Source: JADKAV01 sp963704075 (GTDB lineage Bacteria > Actinomycetota > Actinomycetes > S36-B12 > UBA10799). Taken from it: DNA of 64,000 bases. Positions 8,424-16,430 of the stretch are shown one piece after another. The stretch covers positions 42,123 to 106,122 of the forward strand of contig CAVPGV010000007.1 in the NCBI GenBank assembly GCA_963704075.1, given 5' to 3'. Within the stretch, counting starts at the first letter, position 1, and every line of letters starts with the position of its first letter. Under the pieces are notes generated by a model, which saw only the letters and a program-made list of their open reading frames with translations, was not told the DNA's origin and did no database searches. The position numbers and the translations under genes were made by a program.

Positions 8424-10109
8424 TCACTGCAGGGTCCGCAGCCAGGCGCTGGTCTCCTGCCGCTTCTCGCGGACCCACTCGATGCGTGCGCCGGCGACGA
8501 TCAATGCCGCACCTGCCAGTGCCAGCGCCATCCAGCGCGGCAGCGTGTCCAGGGTCGTCCAGATCTGTGCAGTCGCAGCGATCGAGATGGCCAGCGTCGC
8601 TGGAACGACCAGTCCCAGCAGGTGACCGCGCACTCCCACCAGCAGGCACACGACTCCGGCGATCATTACGACCAGCAAGCGTGCCAGTGACGCCGTCGAC
8701 CAGGGTTCGTCCCAGATCACCAGCGCGCTGGGCAGTAGGGCGGCGCTCAACGCGGGAGCGTACAGGATCAGGGAGCGGCGCTCGCCGGACCGGAACTGAA
8801 CGAGGCCCGCCAGCAGCAGCAGTCCCGCCAGGACCAGGGTCGGGACCTCGAAAAAGGGAACTTCGGTCACCTGCAGCAGGAACGCCGTCTGCACGAACAG
8901 CGCCCCGAACCACGCGAGCGGGGCTGCTCCCTTGCGCAGCGAGAACGTGAACAGGCCGACACCCGCGAGGCCGAAGAACCATTGCAGATCCGGTGGAGCC
9001 GTTCCGATGAGCCAGGTACTCCACAGCACACCGACAGTCACCGCGGCCAGGGCGATGCCCCAGCGTGCAAGCAGAAACAGCAGCAGGGTTCCGGCAACCG
9101 CGACGACCACCGTGATCGCGGTGGCGGTCGGCGCCAGCAGCGAGAGCAGGGCGAGCCAGAAGCCGAACAGTGGCCAGCCGATCCAGATCGAGGCGCGGTG
9201 TCCCAGGACATCCTGCAGCAACAGGAGGGCCAGCAGAGCCACCGAAACCACGACCACAGCACCGGTGGGCGGGTCGTAGTCGAGCAGGGACAGCGTCAGG
9301 CCCGAGGCGACCACCAGACTCAGCCCGGCGGTCACCCGCACGGGCAGCCGGTCAGTTCTCAACGGGAACGCCATCAGGCCCGCTGTCAGCGCCACGTACG
9401 CGATGCCTGACAGCGTGGTGGTGAGCTCGGATGTGAGAGGGCCAGTGACCATTCCCATTGCACTGGCCAGCAGCACCAGCGAACTCAGCCAGCCGAGCCA
9501 CGACCACGACGTGATGCCGAAGCGGTGACCCGCCAGGAGCCCGAACGCGACCGCCACGGAGCAGACGACCAGGGAGTAGGGCGAGTCGATGGCCACCCAC
9601 CCCTCGGGCAAAGCGCCCAAGCCGGGTCCAGCGGCCGCCACAATGAGGCCCAGTGCGAACGCGACCACGGCCAGCGCTTCGGTGGTCCGGGGGACACGTG
9701 TGCGCAGCCGGATCGCGGCGAGTCCGCTGAGCACTGCCGAACCGGCCAGGATCGCAAGTTGTCCGAGCGGCCCGAACAGTTCCCACGCGACCGCCACGAA
9801 CACCAGGCCCGCGAGTATCAGCAGGGCCGCACCGAGCGTGACCAGCAGCGTCTGAGCCGAGCCCTTGTGCGGTGGTGTGACCGGGGGGTGTGGCACCCCG
9901 ACCGGCCAGATGCCGTAGGCCTGTGCTGTGGCCGGGTCCGGCGGTGGTGCTTGTTCGGCGATTCGATCAGCGAGCCACTGGCGGCGCTGGGTGAGGTAGT
10001 CGTACTCGCGCAGGTACCCCGCGTACCCGCGGAACCCGCAGGTGCAGGTGAGCATTCCGTCGGCGTTCGGGGCCGATAGGACGTGGCCGCACTGTGGGCA
10101 TTGGCTCAC
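8424..10109 (-). CDS. Zinc-ribbon polytopic membrane protein
   Basis: Unrecognised integral membrane protein of 561 residues. The N-terminus has two Cys pairs (CPQCG at 4-8 and CTCGFRGY at about 22-29), which look like a zinc ribbon. A cytoplasmic linker with Tyr/Arg-rich YLREYDYLTQRRQW follows. From about residue 85 the protein consists almost entirely of hydrophobic segments, roughly fourteen or more, some joined by short Pro/Gly/Arg loops. There is no enzymatic motif. The length and architecture fit actinobacterial 'SCO7-type' uncharacterised membrane proteins; I assign no function. The start is GTG 10109 with TACGGT six bases upstream. Confidence 0.8.
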   Translation of the reverse strand: MSQCPQCGHVLSAPNADGMLTCTCGFRGYAGYLREYDYLTQRRQWLADRIAEQAPPPDPATAQAYGIWPVGVPHPPVTPPHKGSAQTLLVTLGAALLILAGLVFVAVAWELFGPLGQLAILAGSAVLSGLAAIRLRTRVPRTTEALAVVAFALGLIVAAAGPGLGALPEGWVAIDSPYSLVVCSVAVAFGLLAGHRFGITSWSWLGWLSSLVLLASAMGMVTGPLTSELTTTLSGIAYVALTAGLMAFPLRTDRLPVRVTAGLSLVVASGLTLSLLDYDPPTGAVVVVSVALLALLLLQDVLGHRASIWIGWPLFGFWLALLSLLAPTATAITVVVAVAGTLLLFLLARWGIALAAVTVGVLWSTWLIGTAPPDLQWFFGLAGVGLFTFSLRKGAAPLAWFGALFVQTAFLLQVTEVPFFEVPTLVLAGLLLLAGLVQFRSGERRSLILYAPALSAALLPSALVIWDEPWSTASLARLLVVMIAGVVCLLVGVRGHLLGLVVPATLAISIAATAQIWTTLDTLPRWMALALAGAALIVAGARIEWVREKRQETSAWLRTLQ

Positions 10110-10115
10110 ATGTCA

Positions 10116-10121
10116 ACCGTA
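10116..10121 (-). promoter_or_regulatory. -10 hexamer TACGGT for the zinc-ribbon membrane protein
   Basis: Read on the minus strand, TACGGT ends six bases before the GTG start at 10109. It predicts a leaderless transcript. Confidence 0.45.
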
Positions 10122-10152
10122 CGCCGTGAGGCCTTCCCAGCGGCGGGCCACT

Positions 10153-10288
10153 CGAAGTGGGCAACGGCCCTCAGCCTGTGCCCACTTCGGGAGCCAGATA
10201 TCAGACAAACAACGCATAACGCCGCCAGAAACCCCCCAAAGATGGCAAATTCAGGAAACAGAGGTCGTGTGGTGCCCACTTGTGGAGG
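10153..10288 (+). repeat. Three-arm GTGGGCA intergenic element, copy A
   Basis: This is one of three related copies. The left hairpin has 11-base perfect arms CGAAGTGGGCA (10153-10163) and TGCCCACTTCG (10179-10189). The central block AAAGATGGCAAATTCAGGAA is at 10238-10257, and a third arm TGCCCACTT at 10273-10281 is followed by GTGGAGG. The offsets from the first arm to the centre (85) and from the centre to the third arm (35) match copy B exactly. This copy overlaps the 3' end of ogt, supplying its last codons. The strand is arbitrary. Confidence 0.85.
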
Positions 10289-10754
10289 CCGTGCGTCGCT
10301 CGAACTGAAGCAACCACTGTTTCGCGTCGAGTCCGCCGGCGAATCCGGTGAGGGCGCCGGACGCGCCCACCACGCGGTGGCAGGGCACGATGATCGAGAT
10401 GGGGTTACGCCCGTTGGCCGCCCCGACCGCGCGGGCCTTGGCCGGGTCGCCCAGTCGAGCCGCCTGTTGCGCGTAGGTCATGGTCTGCGCGTAGGGGATC
10501 GTTCGCAGCACGGCCCACGCCGCCCGTTGGAACTCGGTCCCCGTTGGATTCAGCGGCACATCGAACGTGGTGCGACGCCCCGCGAAGTACTCGTCGAGTT
10601 CGGCAGACGCCTGGGCCAGGACGGGATGGTCGGGCTGACACTGGCCGATATGGGTCGATCGAGCGTCGTCGGGCCACCAGACGGCCTGCAATCCCTCATC
10701 GGATGCCACGAGGGTCAAGATGCCGACCGGGCTGGGGTACTCGCAGTAGGGCAT
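10251..10754 (-). CDS. ogt: Methylated-DNA--protein-cysteine methyltransferase
   Basis: Suicide repair enzyme that transfers alkyl groups from O6-alkylguanine (and O4-alkylthymine) to its own cysteine. It has 167 residues, with the active site PCHRV (C125) after the conserved GAANGRNP(I)S segment and the helix-turn-helix region FQRAAWAVLRTIPYAQTMTY. The last seven residues (HHTTSVS) come from repeat copy A, so the C-terminus looks extended by the element. ATG 10754 sits one base after the stop of the upstream ada-alkA fusion, so the two form an operon and are probably co-induced by alkylation damage. Confidence 0.95.
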   Translation of the reverse strand: MPYCEYPSPVGILTLVASDEGLQAVWWPDDARSTHIGQCQPDHPVLAQASAELDEYFAGRRTTFDVPLNPTGTEFQRAAWAVLRTIPYAQTMTYAQQAARLGDPAKARAVGAANGRNPISIIVPCHRVVGASGALTGFAGGLDAKQWLLQFERRTASTSGHHTTSVS

Positions 10755-10755
10755 G

Positions 10756-12117
10756 TCAGTTCTCCAGGTTCCATAGGTAGTGCATCGCGTATGAACGCCA
10801 CGGTTTCCACCGAAGGTCGTCGGCATCGAGTCCACGGGCGCGGGCCGCTTTGACGATTCCCAGATCGGAGGGCAGGCTCACGTCAGGATCGCCGAGCGCG
10901 CGCATCCGGATGTACTTCGCGGTCCAGGGTCCGATGCCGGGGATGTCCAGCAGGCTGCGTTCGGCCTCGTCCCAGTCCGAACCGGGGTCCAGCACCACTG
11001 TGCCGTCGGCGAGTCTGGCTGCCAGTTCGATGACCGTGGCCGCCCGGCGCCGCGGCATCGCGAAGGCCTCCGGATCCATCTGGGCGATTTGTGCGGAGGT
11101 CGGGAAGTGCGGTCCGCCGGCGGCCAGTCTCCCGGCCGCGGTGCAGGCCGCTGCGACGCTCACCTGCTGGCCGAGGACAGCCCGGATCGCCGTCTCCGCC
11201 GGATCGAAGGCGGCCGGGCTGCGCAGCCCCGGAATGCGGTCGACCGGCAGGGTCGCCTGCAGGGTGCCCGCCACGGCGACCGGGTCCGCATCCAGGTCGA
11301 GCATCCGGCGCAGGCGGCTGACAGTCGGCGCGAGGTCGCGCAGGTCGCACAGTTCCAGATTCACCCGGCAGTGATCGTCGTGGGCGGTGATGGCGGCCCG
11401 ACCGTCGGCGTACGGGAGGCGCAGATTCCGACCGAACGTGGTCCCGTCCCAGGTCTCGACGCCGGGGATCGCGCGCCGTCCCAGGAAACCCAGCAGCACA
11501 TCGCCGGCGAACGGGGTGCGCGTGGGAAGTCGTAGGCTGATGCGTTCGCCGCCGGTGGGCGAGGAGCGCAGCGCGCTCGGTGTGAGGGCGTACACCTCGC
11601 GGATCGTGTCGTTGAACTGCCGGACACTGCCGAACCCCGCGGCGAATGCGATGTCGGCGGCGCTCAGCGATGTGCTTTCGAGCAACGTCCGCGCGGTCCG
11701 GGCCCGGTGCGCGCGTGCGATGGCCAGCGGCCCGGCGCCGAGTTCCTCGGTGAGTAACCGGGTGACATGCCGTTGGGTGTAGCCGAGTGCGCCGGCCAGC
11801 CCGGCCACACCGTCGCGATCGATCACCCCGTCGCGGATCAATCGCATCGCGCGAGCGACGAGGTCGGAGCGGATGTCCCATTCCGGGGAACCGGGGGAGG
11901 CGTCCGGACGGCACCGTTTGCAGGCCCGGAAGCCGGCGGTCTGTGCAGCCGCCGCTGTGCGGTAGAAGTCGACGTTACCCGGCTTCGGCGTGATCGCCGG
12001 ACAACTGGGGCGGCAGTAGATCCTGGTCGTGCGTACGGCGGTGTAGAACCAGCCGTCGAAGCGGGTGTCCCGGCTGGTCACCGCGCGGTAGCAGGCCTCA
12101 CGGTCCAGTCCGTCCAT
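10756..12117 (-). CDS. alkA: Ada-type regulator fused to AlkA 3-methyladenine DNA glycosylase
   Basis: Bifunctional alkylation-response protein of 453 residues. The N-terminal Ada domain has zinc cysteines C35, C39, C66 and C69, one of which accepts methyl groups from phosphotriesters. An AraC-type double HTH follows (about 80-185, with GFGSVRQFNDTIREVYALTP). The AlkA N-domain comes next, then the HhH-GPD glycosylase (LLDIPGIGPWTAKYIRMRAL) with catalytic Asp in LPSDLGI near the end. The protein lacks the Ada C-terminal O6-methyltransferase domain; that job falls to the adjacent ogt. It likely autoactivates its own operon. GAGAAT lies six bases before the ATG. Confidence 0.95.
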   Translation of the reverse strand: MDGLDREACYRAVTSRDTRFDGWFYTAVRTTRIYCRPSCPAITPKPGNVDFYRTAAAAQTAGFRACKRCRPDASPGSPEWDIRSDLVARAMRLIRDGVIDRDGVAGLAGALGYTQRHVTRLLTEELGAGPLAIARAHRARTARTLLESTSLSAADIAFAAGFGSVRQFNDTIREVYALTPSALRSSPTGGERISLRLPTRTPFAGDVLLGFLGRRAIPGVETWDGTTFGRNLRLPYADGRAAITAHDDHCRVNLELCDLRDLAPTVSRLRRMLDLDADPVAVAGTLQATLPVDRIPGLRSPAAFDPAETAIRAVLGQQVSVAAACTAAGRLAAGGPHFPTSAQIAQMDPEAFAMPRRRAATVIELAARLADGTVVLDPGSDWDEAERSLLDIPGIGPWTAKYIRMRALGDPDVSLPSDLGIVKAARARGLDADDLRWKPWRSYAMHYLWNLEN

Positions 12118-12166
12118 GGCTCGATTCTCGCCGCCGCCGCACCCGATGGCTAGCGGTTTTCGGACA

Positions 12167-12490
12167 TCACGCTAGGCGTGTGCCCTGGTGGTACCGGAGC
12201 AGCCAGCGGGAGTGTTCGCGCACCCACACTGACGATCGTCGGGTGTCCCCGAGCTTGTAGGTGACCAGCGCGATGCCGTAGGCCAGTTCGGACGCGTCGG
12301 CATCGGTCATCTCCCCCGGGCTGGCCGGATCCGCGACCAAGGCCGCGATCATCTCGGCGCGGCTCCAGCGACGGCCCGAGGCGCCCACTTCGGTGAAGTC
12401 GGGGTGCAGCAGGCCGTCGAGGGCGACCGGATCGGCGCGCACGGCCGGATCCAATAGATGGCGCTCACGGCCCAGTGCGGGGTGGGTCAC
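12167..12490 (-). CDS. DUF4440 / NTF2-like protein
   Basis: Small protein of about 107 residues with a nuclear-transport-factor-2-like (DUF4440) cone fold: ERHLLDPAVRADPVALDGLLHPDF at the front, GRRWSRAEMIAAL in the middle and SRWLLRYHQGT at the end. Related proteins are small-molecule binding or ketosteroid-isomerase-like; no catalytic role can be assigned. GTG 12490 (VTHPALGRE) is chosen because residues further upstream look non-family and would run into the neighbouring lipoprotein gene. It lies downstream of the iron-uptake genes on the same strand, but the 34-base gap leaves operon membership uncertain. Confidence 0.65.
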   Translation of the reverse strand: MTHPALGRERHLLDPAVRADPVALDGLLHPDFTEVGASGRRWSRAEMIAALVADPASPGEMTDADASELAYGIALVTYKLGDTRRSSVWVREHSRWLLRYHQGTRLA

Positions 12491-12524
12491 AGGTGGGGCC
12501 CGCCGCGACCCGTTGTGTGAGGTG

Positions 12525-12887
12525 TCACTGGTCCACGATACTGAAGTCGCCGCGGATGCCGTCACCGGTCATTCCCGGCTTGCATGAGGTGATGTAGTCC
12601 CCCGCTTCGACGTCCACGACCAGGTCACGCGCGACCCCGGGACCGATGTTCTCGACCTCGGCGACGACCTCGTCATTGCTCCGCAGCAGGTAGAACTCGG
12701 TTGCCTGAGTGCCGGTGTTCTGCACGGAGAACACGACTGTGCCGGCGGGGGCCTGCGTGGGCATGACCTCACAGGTGGAGTCGCTGCTCGTCACGGCGAT
12801 CGGCGTGGCGTCCTCGGCGCTGTCGGCGGTGCTGGTGCACCCTGCGAGGGCCACGATCGCGGCACCTGCGACGACAACACGTTTCAC
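12525..12887 (-). CDS. EfeO-type cupredoxin-domain lipoprotein
   Basis: Secreted lipoprotein of 120 residues. The signal peptide MKRVVVAGAAIVALAGC has a lipobox ending at C17. The mature part is a single cupredoxin-like domain (Cup_EfeO type) with STCEVMPTQAPAG, VFSVQNTG and the terminal YITSCKPGMTGDGIRGDF. EfeO proteins bind iron for delivery to EfeU, but full-length EfeO also carries an M75 peptidase-like domain that is absent here. The start overlaps the end of the efeU-type permease gene by four bases, so the two are translationally coupled. No efeB peroxidase is present in this window. Confidence 0.85.
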   Translation of the reverse strand: MKRVVVAGAAIVALAGCTSTADSAEDATPIAVTSSDSTCEVMPTQAPAGTVVFSVQNTGTQATEFYLLRSNDEVVAEVENIGPGVARDLVVDVEAGDYITSCKPGMTGDGIRGDFSIVDQ

Positions 12888-13726
12888 GCTGCGTACTCCT
12901 TAACGGGGATGGTCTTTGCAGGCTTGGGCCCCCGCACCTTGAGGATGAACAGGGTCATGACGGTTCCGACGTAGCCGAGCCACCCGATGGCGCTCAGCAC
13001 GGACATCGCGGGCGTGAAGTTGATCGTGCCCTTGAGCAGGGTCGCGTACCAGGTGCCGGGGGCGATCGTGTCGCTCACATCGAACGCAAGGGTGTTGAGC
13101 CCGGGCAGGACACCGGCCTCCTGCAGGTCGTGGATGCCGTACGCGAGCACGCCGGCGGCCACGATGATCAGGGCGGCTCCGGTCCACGTGAAGAACGTCG
13201 CCAGGTTTAGTCGCAGAGCGCCCTTGTAGATCAGGTAGCCAAGCGCGACCGCGGTCGCGATGCCGAGCAGGGCGCCCAGCAACGGCGTGGTCCCGGAGCC
13301 TGTGGACCGCACGGCAGCCCACAGGAACAGGGCGGTCTCGATGCCCTCCCGGGCCACGGCCAGGAACGCCACGACCACCAGTGCTCCCATGCCGGCCTCT
13401 GCGGCCTTGTCCATCTTCGAGTGCAACTCGCCCTTCAGGTGCCGTGCGTTGGTGGCCATCCAGAAGATCATCCACGTGACCAGCCCGACGGCGACGATCG
13501 ACAAGGTGCCCCCGATGATCTCCTGCGCCTCGAAGGTCAGTCCGCGGGTGCCGAACGTGAGCACCGCGCCGACCGCCAGCGACAGCCCCACAGCCATCCC
13601 GACACCGGTCCAGATGTGGCGACTCAGGTGTGTGCGCTCGGTCTTCACCAGATACGCCAGCAGGATGCTCACGATCAACGCCGCCTCGAGGCCCTCACGC
13701 AGTCCGATGAGGTAGTTGCCGATCAA
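12884..13726 (-). CDS. efeU: FTR1/EfeU family iron permease
   Basis: Inner-membrane high-affinity iron transporter of 280 residues with seven hydrophobic segments. Both iron-binding REGxE motifs are present: REGLE at 10-14 and REGIE at 126-130. The start is TTG 13726 with GGAGGA just upstream, a short spacer. A predicted DtxR/IdeR-type box lies 14-32 bases before the start, so expression should rise under iron limitation. It forms an operon with the cupredoxin lipoprotein and perhaps the DUF4440 gene. Confidence 0.94.
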   Translation of the reverse strand: MIGNYLIGLREGLEAALIVSILLAYLVKTERTHLSRHIWTGVGMAVGLSLAVGAVLTFGTRGLTFEAQEIIGGTLSIVAVGLVTWMIFWMATNARHLKGELHSKMDKAAEAGMGALVVVAFLAVAREGIETALFLWAAVRSTGSGTTPLLGALLGIATAVALGYLIYKGALRLNLATFFTWTGAALIIVAAGVLAYGIHDLQEAGVLPGLNTLAFDVSDTIAPGTWYATLLKGTINFTPAMSVLSAIGWLGYVGTVMTLFILKVRGPKPAKTIPVKEYAA

Positions 13727-13739
13727 CGATCCTCCATAG

Positions 13740-13758
13740 TTAGGTAAGCCTTACCAAC
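13740..13758 (-). promoter_or_regulatory. DtxR/IdeR-type iron box upstream of efeU
   Basis: TTAGGTAAGCCTTACCAAC matches about 15 of 19 positions of the IdeR/DtxR consensus. It contains the perfect palindrome GGTAAG-C-CTTACC. It lies 14 bases upstream of the efeU start, where a repressor would block transcription in iron-replete cells. Confidence 0.8.
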
Positions 13759-14322
13759 TATAGGGCTGAGTCTCGGAGAGGCGATAGCCCCCGGCGTGGG
13801 AGAACACGGGAGCGCCCGCTCGCCGCAGCCTGGCCAACTTCCACGCGCGCACCCACGAGAGTTCGTCGGATCAGCGGGCGAAGCCACCCTTGGTCTTGCG
13901 GCTGCGATGAACCAGGGTGAAGTCACCCCTGTGTCGGGAGCGAACGCTCCGAGGGCCGTGATCGTAACCCCGGCCCAAATACGCAGCAGTCCCTCTCCCG
14001 CCGCCCCACCCGGCCGAGTGTTGCACCGTTGCTGGTTCTGGCACGGCGAAACCGACAACCGCGCAACACTCGGCAAAGAAGCGGCGGGGCCTCATCCAGA
14101 TCACCCGTTGGCCCGCAGGTTGCGTCACGGTCGTCTTGTGGACGCTGCGGTCCGGCGCCCGACGACGGCCCCGCACGCGCTCGGACGCGGCTGCCTCCGA
14201 CGCCCGCCCCAGGGCAGGCGTTGGAATCCCCGACAGCATGGCGCAACCCGATCCCCAAGCCAAGCCGCCCTGTCAGGCGAAGTGATCCGGGCGAAACTGT
14301 CGGACTCCTGGGAGCCCGGACG
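13759..14322. other. Non-coding interval with a 12-base inverted repeat
   Basis: No credible gene is seen in these 564 bases; translations in all frames look random. The main structure is a perfect 12-base inverted repeat, GCCGAGTGTTGC (14013-14024) and GCAACACTCGGC (14063-14074), with a 38-base interior. Confidence 0.6.
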
Positions 14323-14328
14323 TAGGCT
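14323..14328 (+). promoter_or_regulatory. -10 hexamer TAGGCT for the ABC exporter operon
   Basis: TAGGCT ends six bases before ATG 14335, predicting a leaderless transcript of the three-gene ABC operon. Confidence 0.5.
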
Positions 14329-14334
14329 GAAACC

Positions 14335-15276
14335 ATGGATCGCCCGGTCTTGCAGGTTGAGCAATTGGTACGACGATTCGGTGAGCACACCGCCGTCGAC
14401 CAGGTCTCGTTCACGATCCGGACCGGCGAGACGTACGGACTGCTGGGTCCCAACGGGGCCGGCAAGACGACCACCATCTCCGTGATCGCCGGCCTGCTGA
14501 ATGCCGACGAAGGCAGCGTGGAGGTGCTCGGCGAACCCGTGACACCCGCGCGCAAGTCACTGATCGGACTGGTGCCGCAGGACATTGCGCTGTACCCGGA
14601 TCTGTCGGCCGTCGAGAACCTGCAGTTCTTCGGCAGGCTCCAGAATCTCAACGGCAAGGCGTTGAGCGCCCGCATCGCCGAGGTGTTGGAGGTCGTGGGC
14701 CTGGCGGATCGGGCCAAGGACCGCATCGAGACCTACTCCGGCGGCATGAAGCGGCGGGCGAACATCGCCGTGGGGCTCTTGCACGAACCGCGGCTGCTGA
14801 TCCTCGACGAGCCCACGGTGGGAGTCGATCCGCAGAGCCGCAACAGCATCCTTGAATCCGTCGCGGAACTCGGCGGCGCGGGTATGGCGGTCCTCTACAC
14901 CACGCACTACATGGAGGAGGCCGAGCGGCTGTGTGACCGCATCGGCATCATCGATCAGGGTCGTTTGATCGCGGAGGGCTCCCGCGACGAACTGGTGCAG
15001 GGTCTGGGGGAGAGGGCCACAGTCAGTTTCCGAGTCGCCGGTGGGCGTGAGGATATCGAGGCCTGGCGTGCCGACCTGGAACGACTCCCGGAAGTCAACG
15101 CCGTGCAGGACGTCGAATCCGGGCTGTCCGTGGTTGCCGCCAACGGTCCTGGTCTGATCGCTCCCGCTGTGCAATTCGCCCAGGCGAATCGGCTCGAGGT
15201 GACCGGGGTCGATGTCGTGCAACCCGACCTCGAAGCCGTCTTCCTGGATCTGACGGGGAAAGCGCTGCGCGACTGA
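14335..15276 (+). CDS. ABC-2 type exporter, ATP-binding subunit
   Basis: Cytoplasmic ATPase of 313 residues that powers the two permeases encoded directly downstream. It has Walker A GPNGAGKTT, Q-loop LVPQD, signature YSGGMKRR, Walker B LLILDEPT and H-loop TTHYMEEAE. A C-terminal extension of about 90 residues, typical of multidrug or NatA/DrrA-like subunits, follows. The stop overlaps the next start (TGATG). The substrate is unknown; antibiotic, lipid or sodium export have all been reported for relatives. Confidence 0.92.
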   Translation: MDRPVLQVEQLVRRFGEHTAVDQVSFTIRTGETYGLLGPNGAGKTTTISVIAGLLNADEGSVEVLGEPVTPARKSLIGLVPQDIALYPDLSAVENLQFFGRLQNLNGKALSARIAEVLEVVGLADRAKDRIETYSGGMKRRANIAVGLLHEPRLLILDEPTVGVDPQSRNSILESVAELGGAGMAVLYTTHYMEEAERLCDRIGIIDQGRLIAEGSRDELVQGLGERATVSFRVAGGREDIEAWRADLERLPEVNAVQDVESGLSVVAANGPGLIAPAVQFAQANRLEVTGVDVVQPDLEAVFLDLTGKALRD

Positions 15277-16430
15277 TGTGGCGCACCACGTGGCTGATAG
15301 CGGCGCTCGGCTTGCGCCGCTCCTTGCGGGACCGGTCGATTCTCATCCAGGCGCTGGTGGCGCCGATCGTCATCGCGCTGGTGGTGGGGGCCGCTTTCGG
15401 ATCGGGCTTCTCCCTCAACGTCACCATCGGGATCGCGGACGCCGATCGCTCCGAGGTCTCCACACAGATAGCGAAGGGCCTCGTCGGTTCCGGTGGGGAC
15501 GGCATCGCGTTCTCCGCTGTGGGTGATCCGCAAGGCGTGGAGGCCGCCGTCGAATCCGGTTCGTACGACGCGGTCGTGGTCATGCCCGCCGGACTCGGTG
15601 AGGCGGTGCTGTCGGGCGAGGCCGCGCAGTTGGATGTCGTGGGGGCAGCCACCGACCCGCTGGCGAGGTCGGTCGCAGAGGCCGTCGCCGGCGGCGTTGC
15701 CGCCGAGTTGCAGACCGCTCGCGTGACTGCGGTGGCCGCGAACCAGGCCGGCGTGGAGGATGTCGCCGCGTCGATCCAGAAAGCCGTGGCGTCCCCGCCC
15801 GCGATCACCGTGGAGCAAGGGGAGGTGGACGGCACGTTCTCCGTGATGGCCTACTTCGCCCCAGGAATGGCCATGCTGTTCCTCTTCTTCATCATCGGAG
15901 ACGGTGCCCGGTCGATCGTCGCCGAACGCAAGCAGGGCACGTTGCCGCGCATCCTCGCAGCACCGGTGAGCCCGACGTCCGTGCTGCTCGGCAAGACCGC
16001 ACAGGTCATGGTCGTGGGAGTCCTGAGCATGACCGCAGTCTGGCTGATCACGTGGCTGGGCTTCGGAGCCGACTGGGGAGACCCGTTGGGGGTCTTCGTC
16101 GTGATCGTCGCCGCAGTGACCGCGATCGCCGGCATCTCGCTGCTCATCACGGGGTTCGCGCGCACTGAGAACCAGGCCGACGCCCTGACCACGATCGTCG
16201 CGCTGCTGTTCGCCGTCGCCGGTGGGACGTTCTTCCTGGGGGCGACAGGCGTGCTGGACACGATGCGGCTGTTCACCCCCAACGGCCTCGCGCTATCGGC
16301 CTTCGTGGACCTGTCCGCGGCCCAGTCGGGTCTGGCGGGGGTGATGCCGCAGGTTCTGCTGCTGCTCACGATCGGGATCGGCACCGCGACCGCCGGCCTG
16401 CTCGCACTGCGGAACAAGGTGCTGTCATGA
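15276..16430 (+). CDS. ABC-2 type exporter permease
   Basis: Membrane subunit of 384 residues with the YhgE/Pip-like ABC-2 layout. One transmembrane segment (about residues 23-42) is followed by an extracytoplasmic domain of about 140 residues, then five C-terminal hydrophobic segments from about residue 195. The sequence VAERKQGTLPRILAAPVSPTS after the second segment is the characteristic ABC-2 cytoplasmic EH-like coupling motif. It is coupled to the ATPase gene (TGATG) and to the second permease (ATGA overlap), so the transporter is likely a heterodimer with one ATPase type. Confidence 0.9.
   Translation: MWRTTWLIAALGLRRSLRDRSILIQALVAPIVIALVVGAAFGSGFSLNVTIGIADADRSEVSTQIAKGLVGSGGDGIAFSAVGDPQGVEAAVESGSYDAVVVMPAGLGEAVLSGEAAQLDVVGAATDPLARSVAEAVAGGVAAELQTARVTAVAANQAGVEDVAASIQKAVASPPAITVEQGEVDGTFSVMAYFAPGMAMLFLFFIIGDGARSIVAERKQGTLPRILAAPVSPTSVLLGKTAQVMVVGVLSMTAVWLITWLGFGADWGDPLGVFVVIVAAVTAIAGISLLITGFARTENQADALTTIVALLFAVAGGTFFLGATGVLDTMRLFTPNGLALSAFVDLSAAQSGLAGVMPQVLLLLTIGIGTATAGLLALRNKVLS

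Noticed and set aside
13759..14334. A gene between efeU and the ABC operon
   Set aside because: Open frames on both strands there are Arg/Pro/Ala-rich, lack a plausible start and resemble no family.
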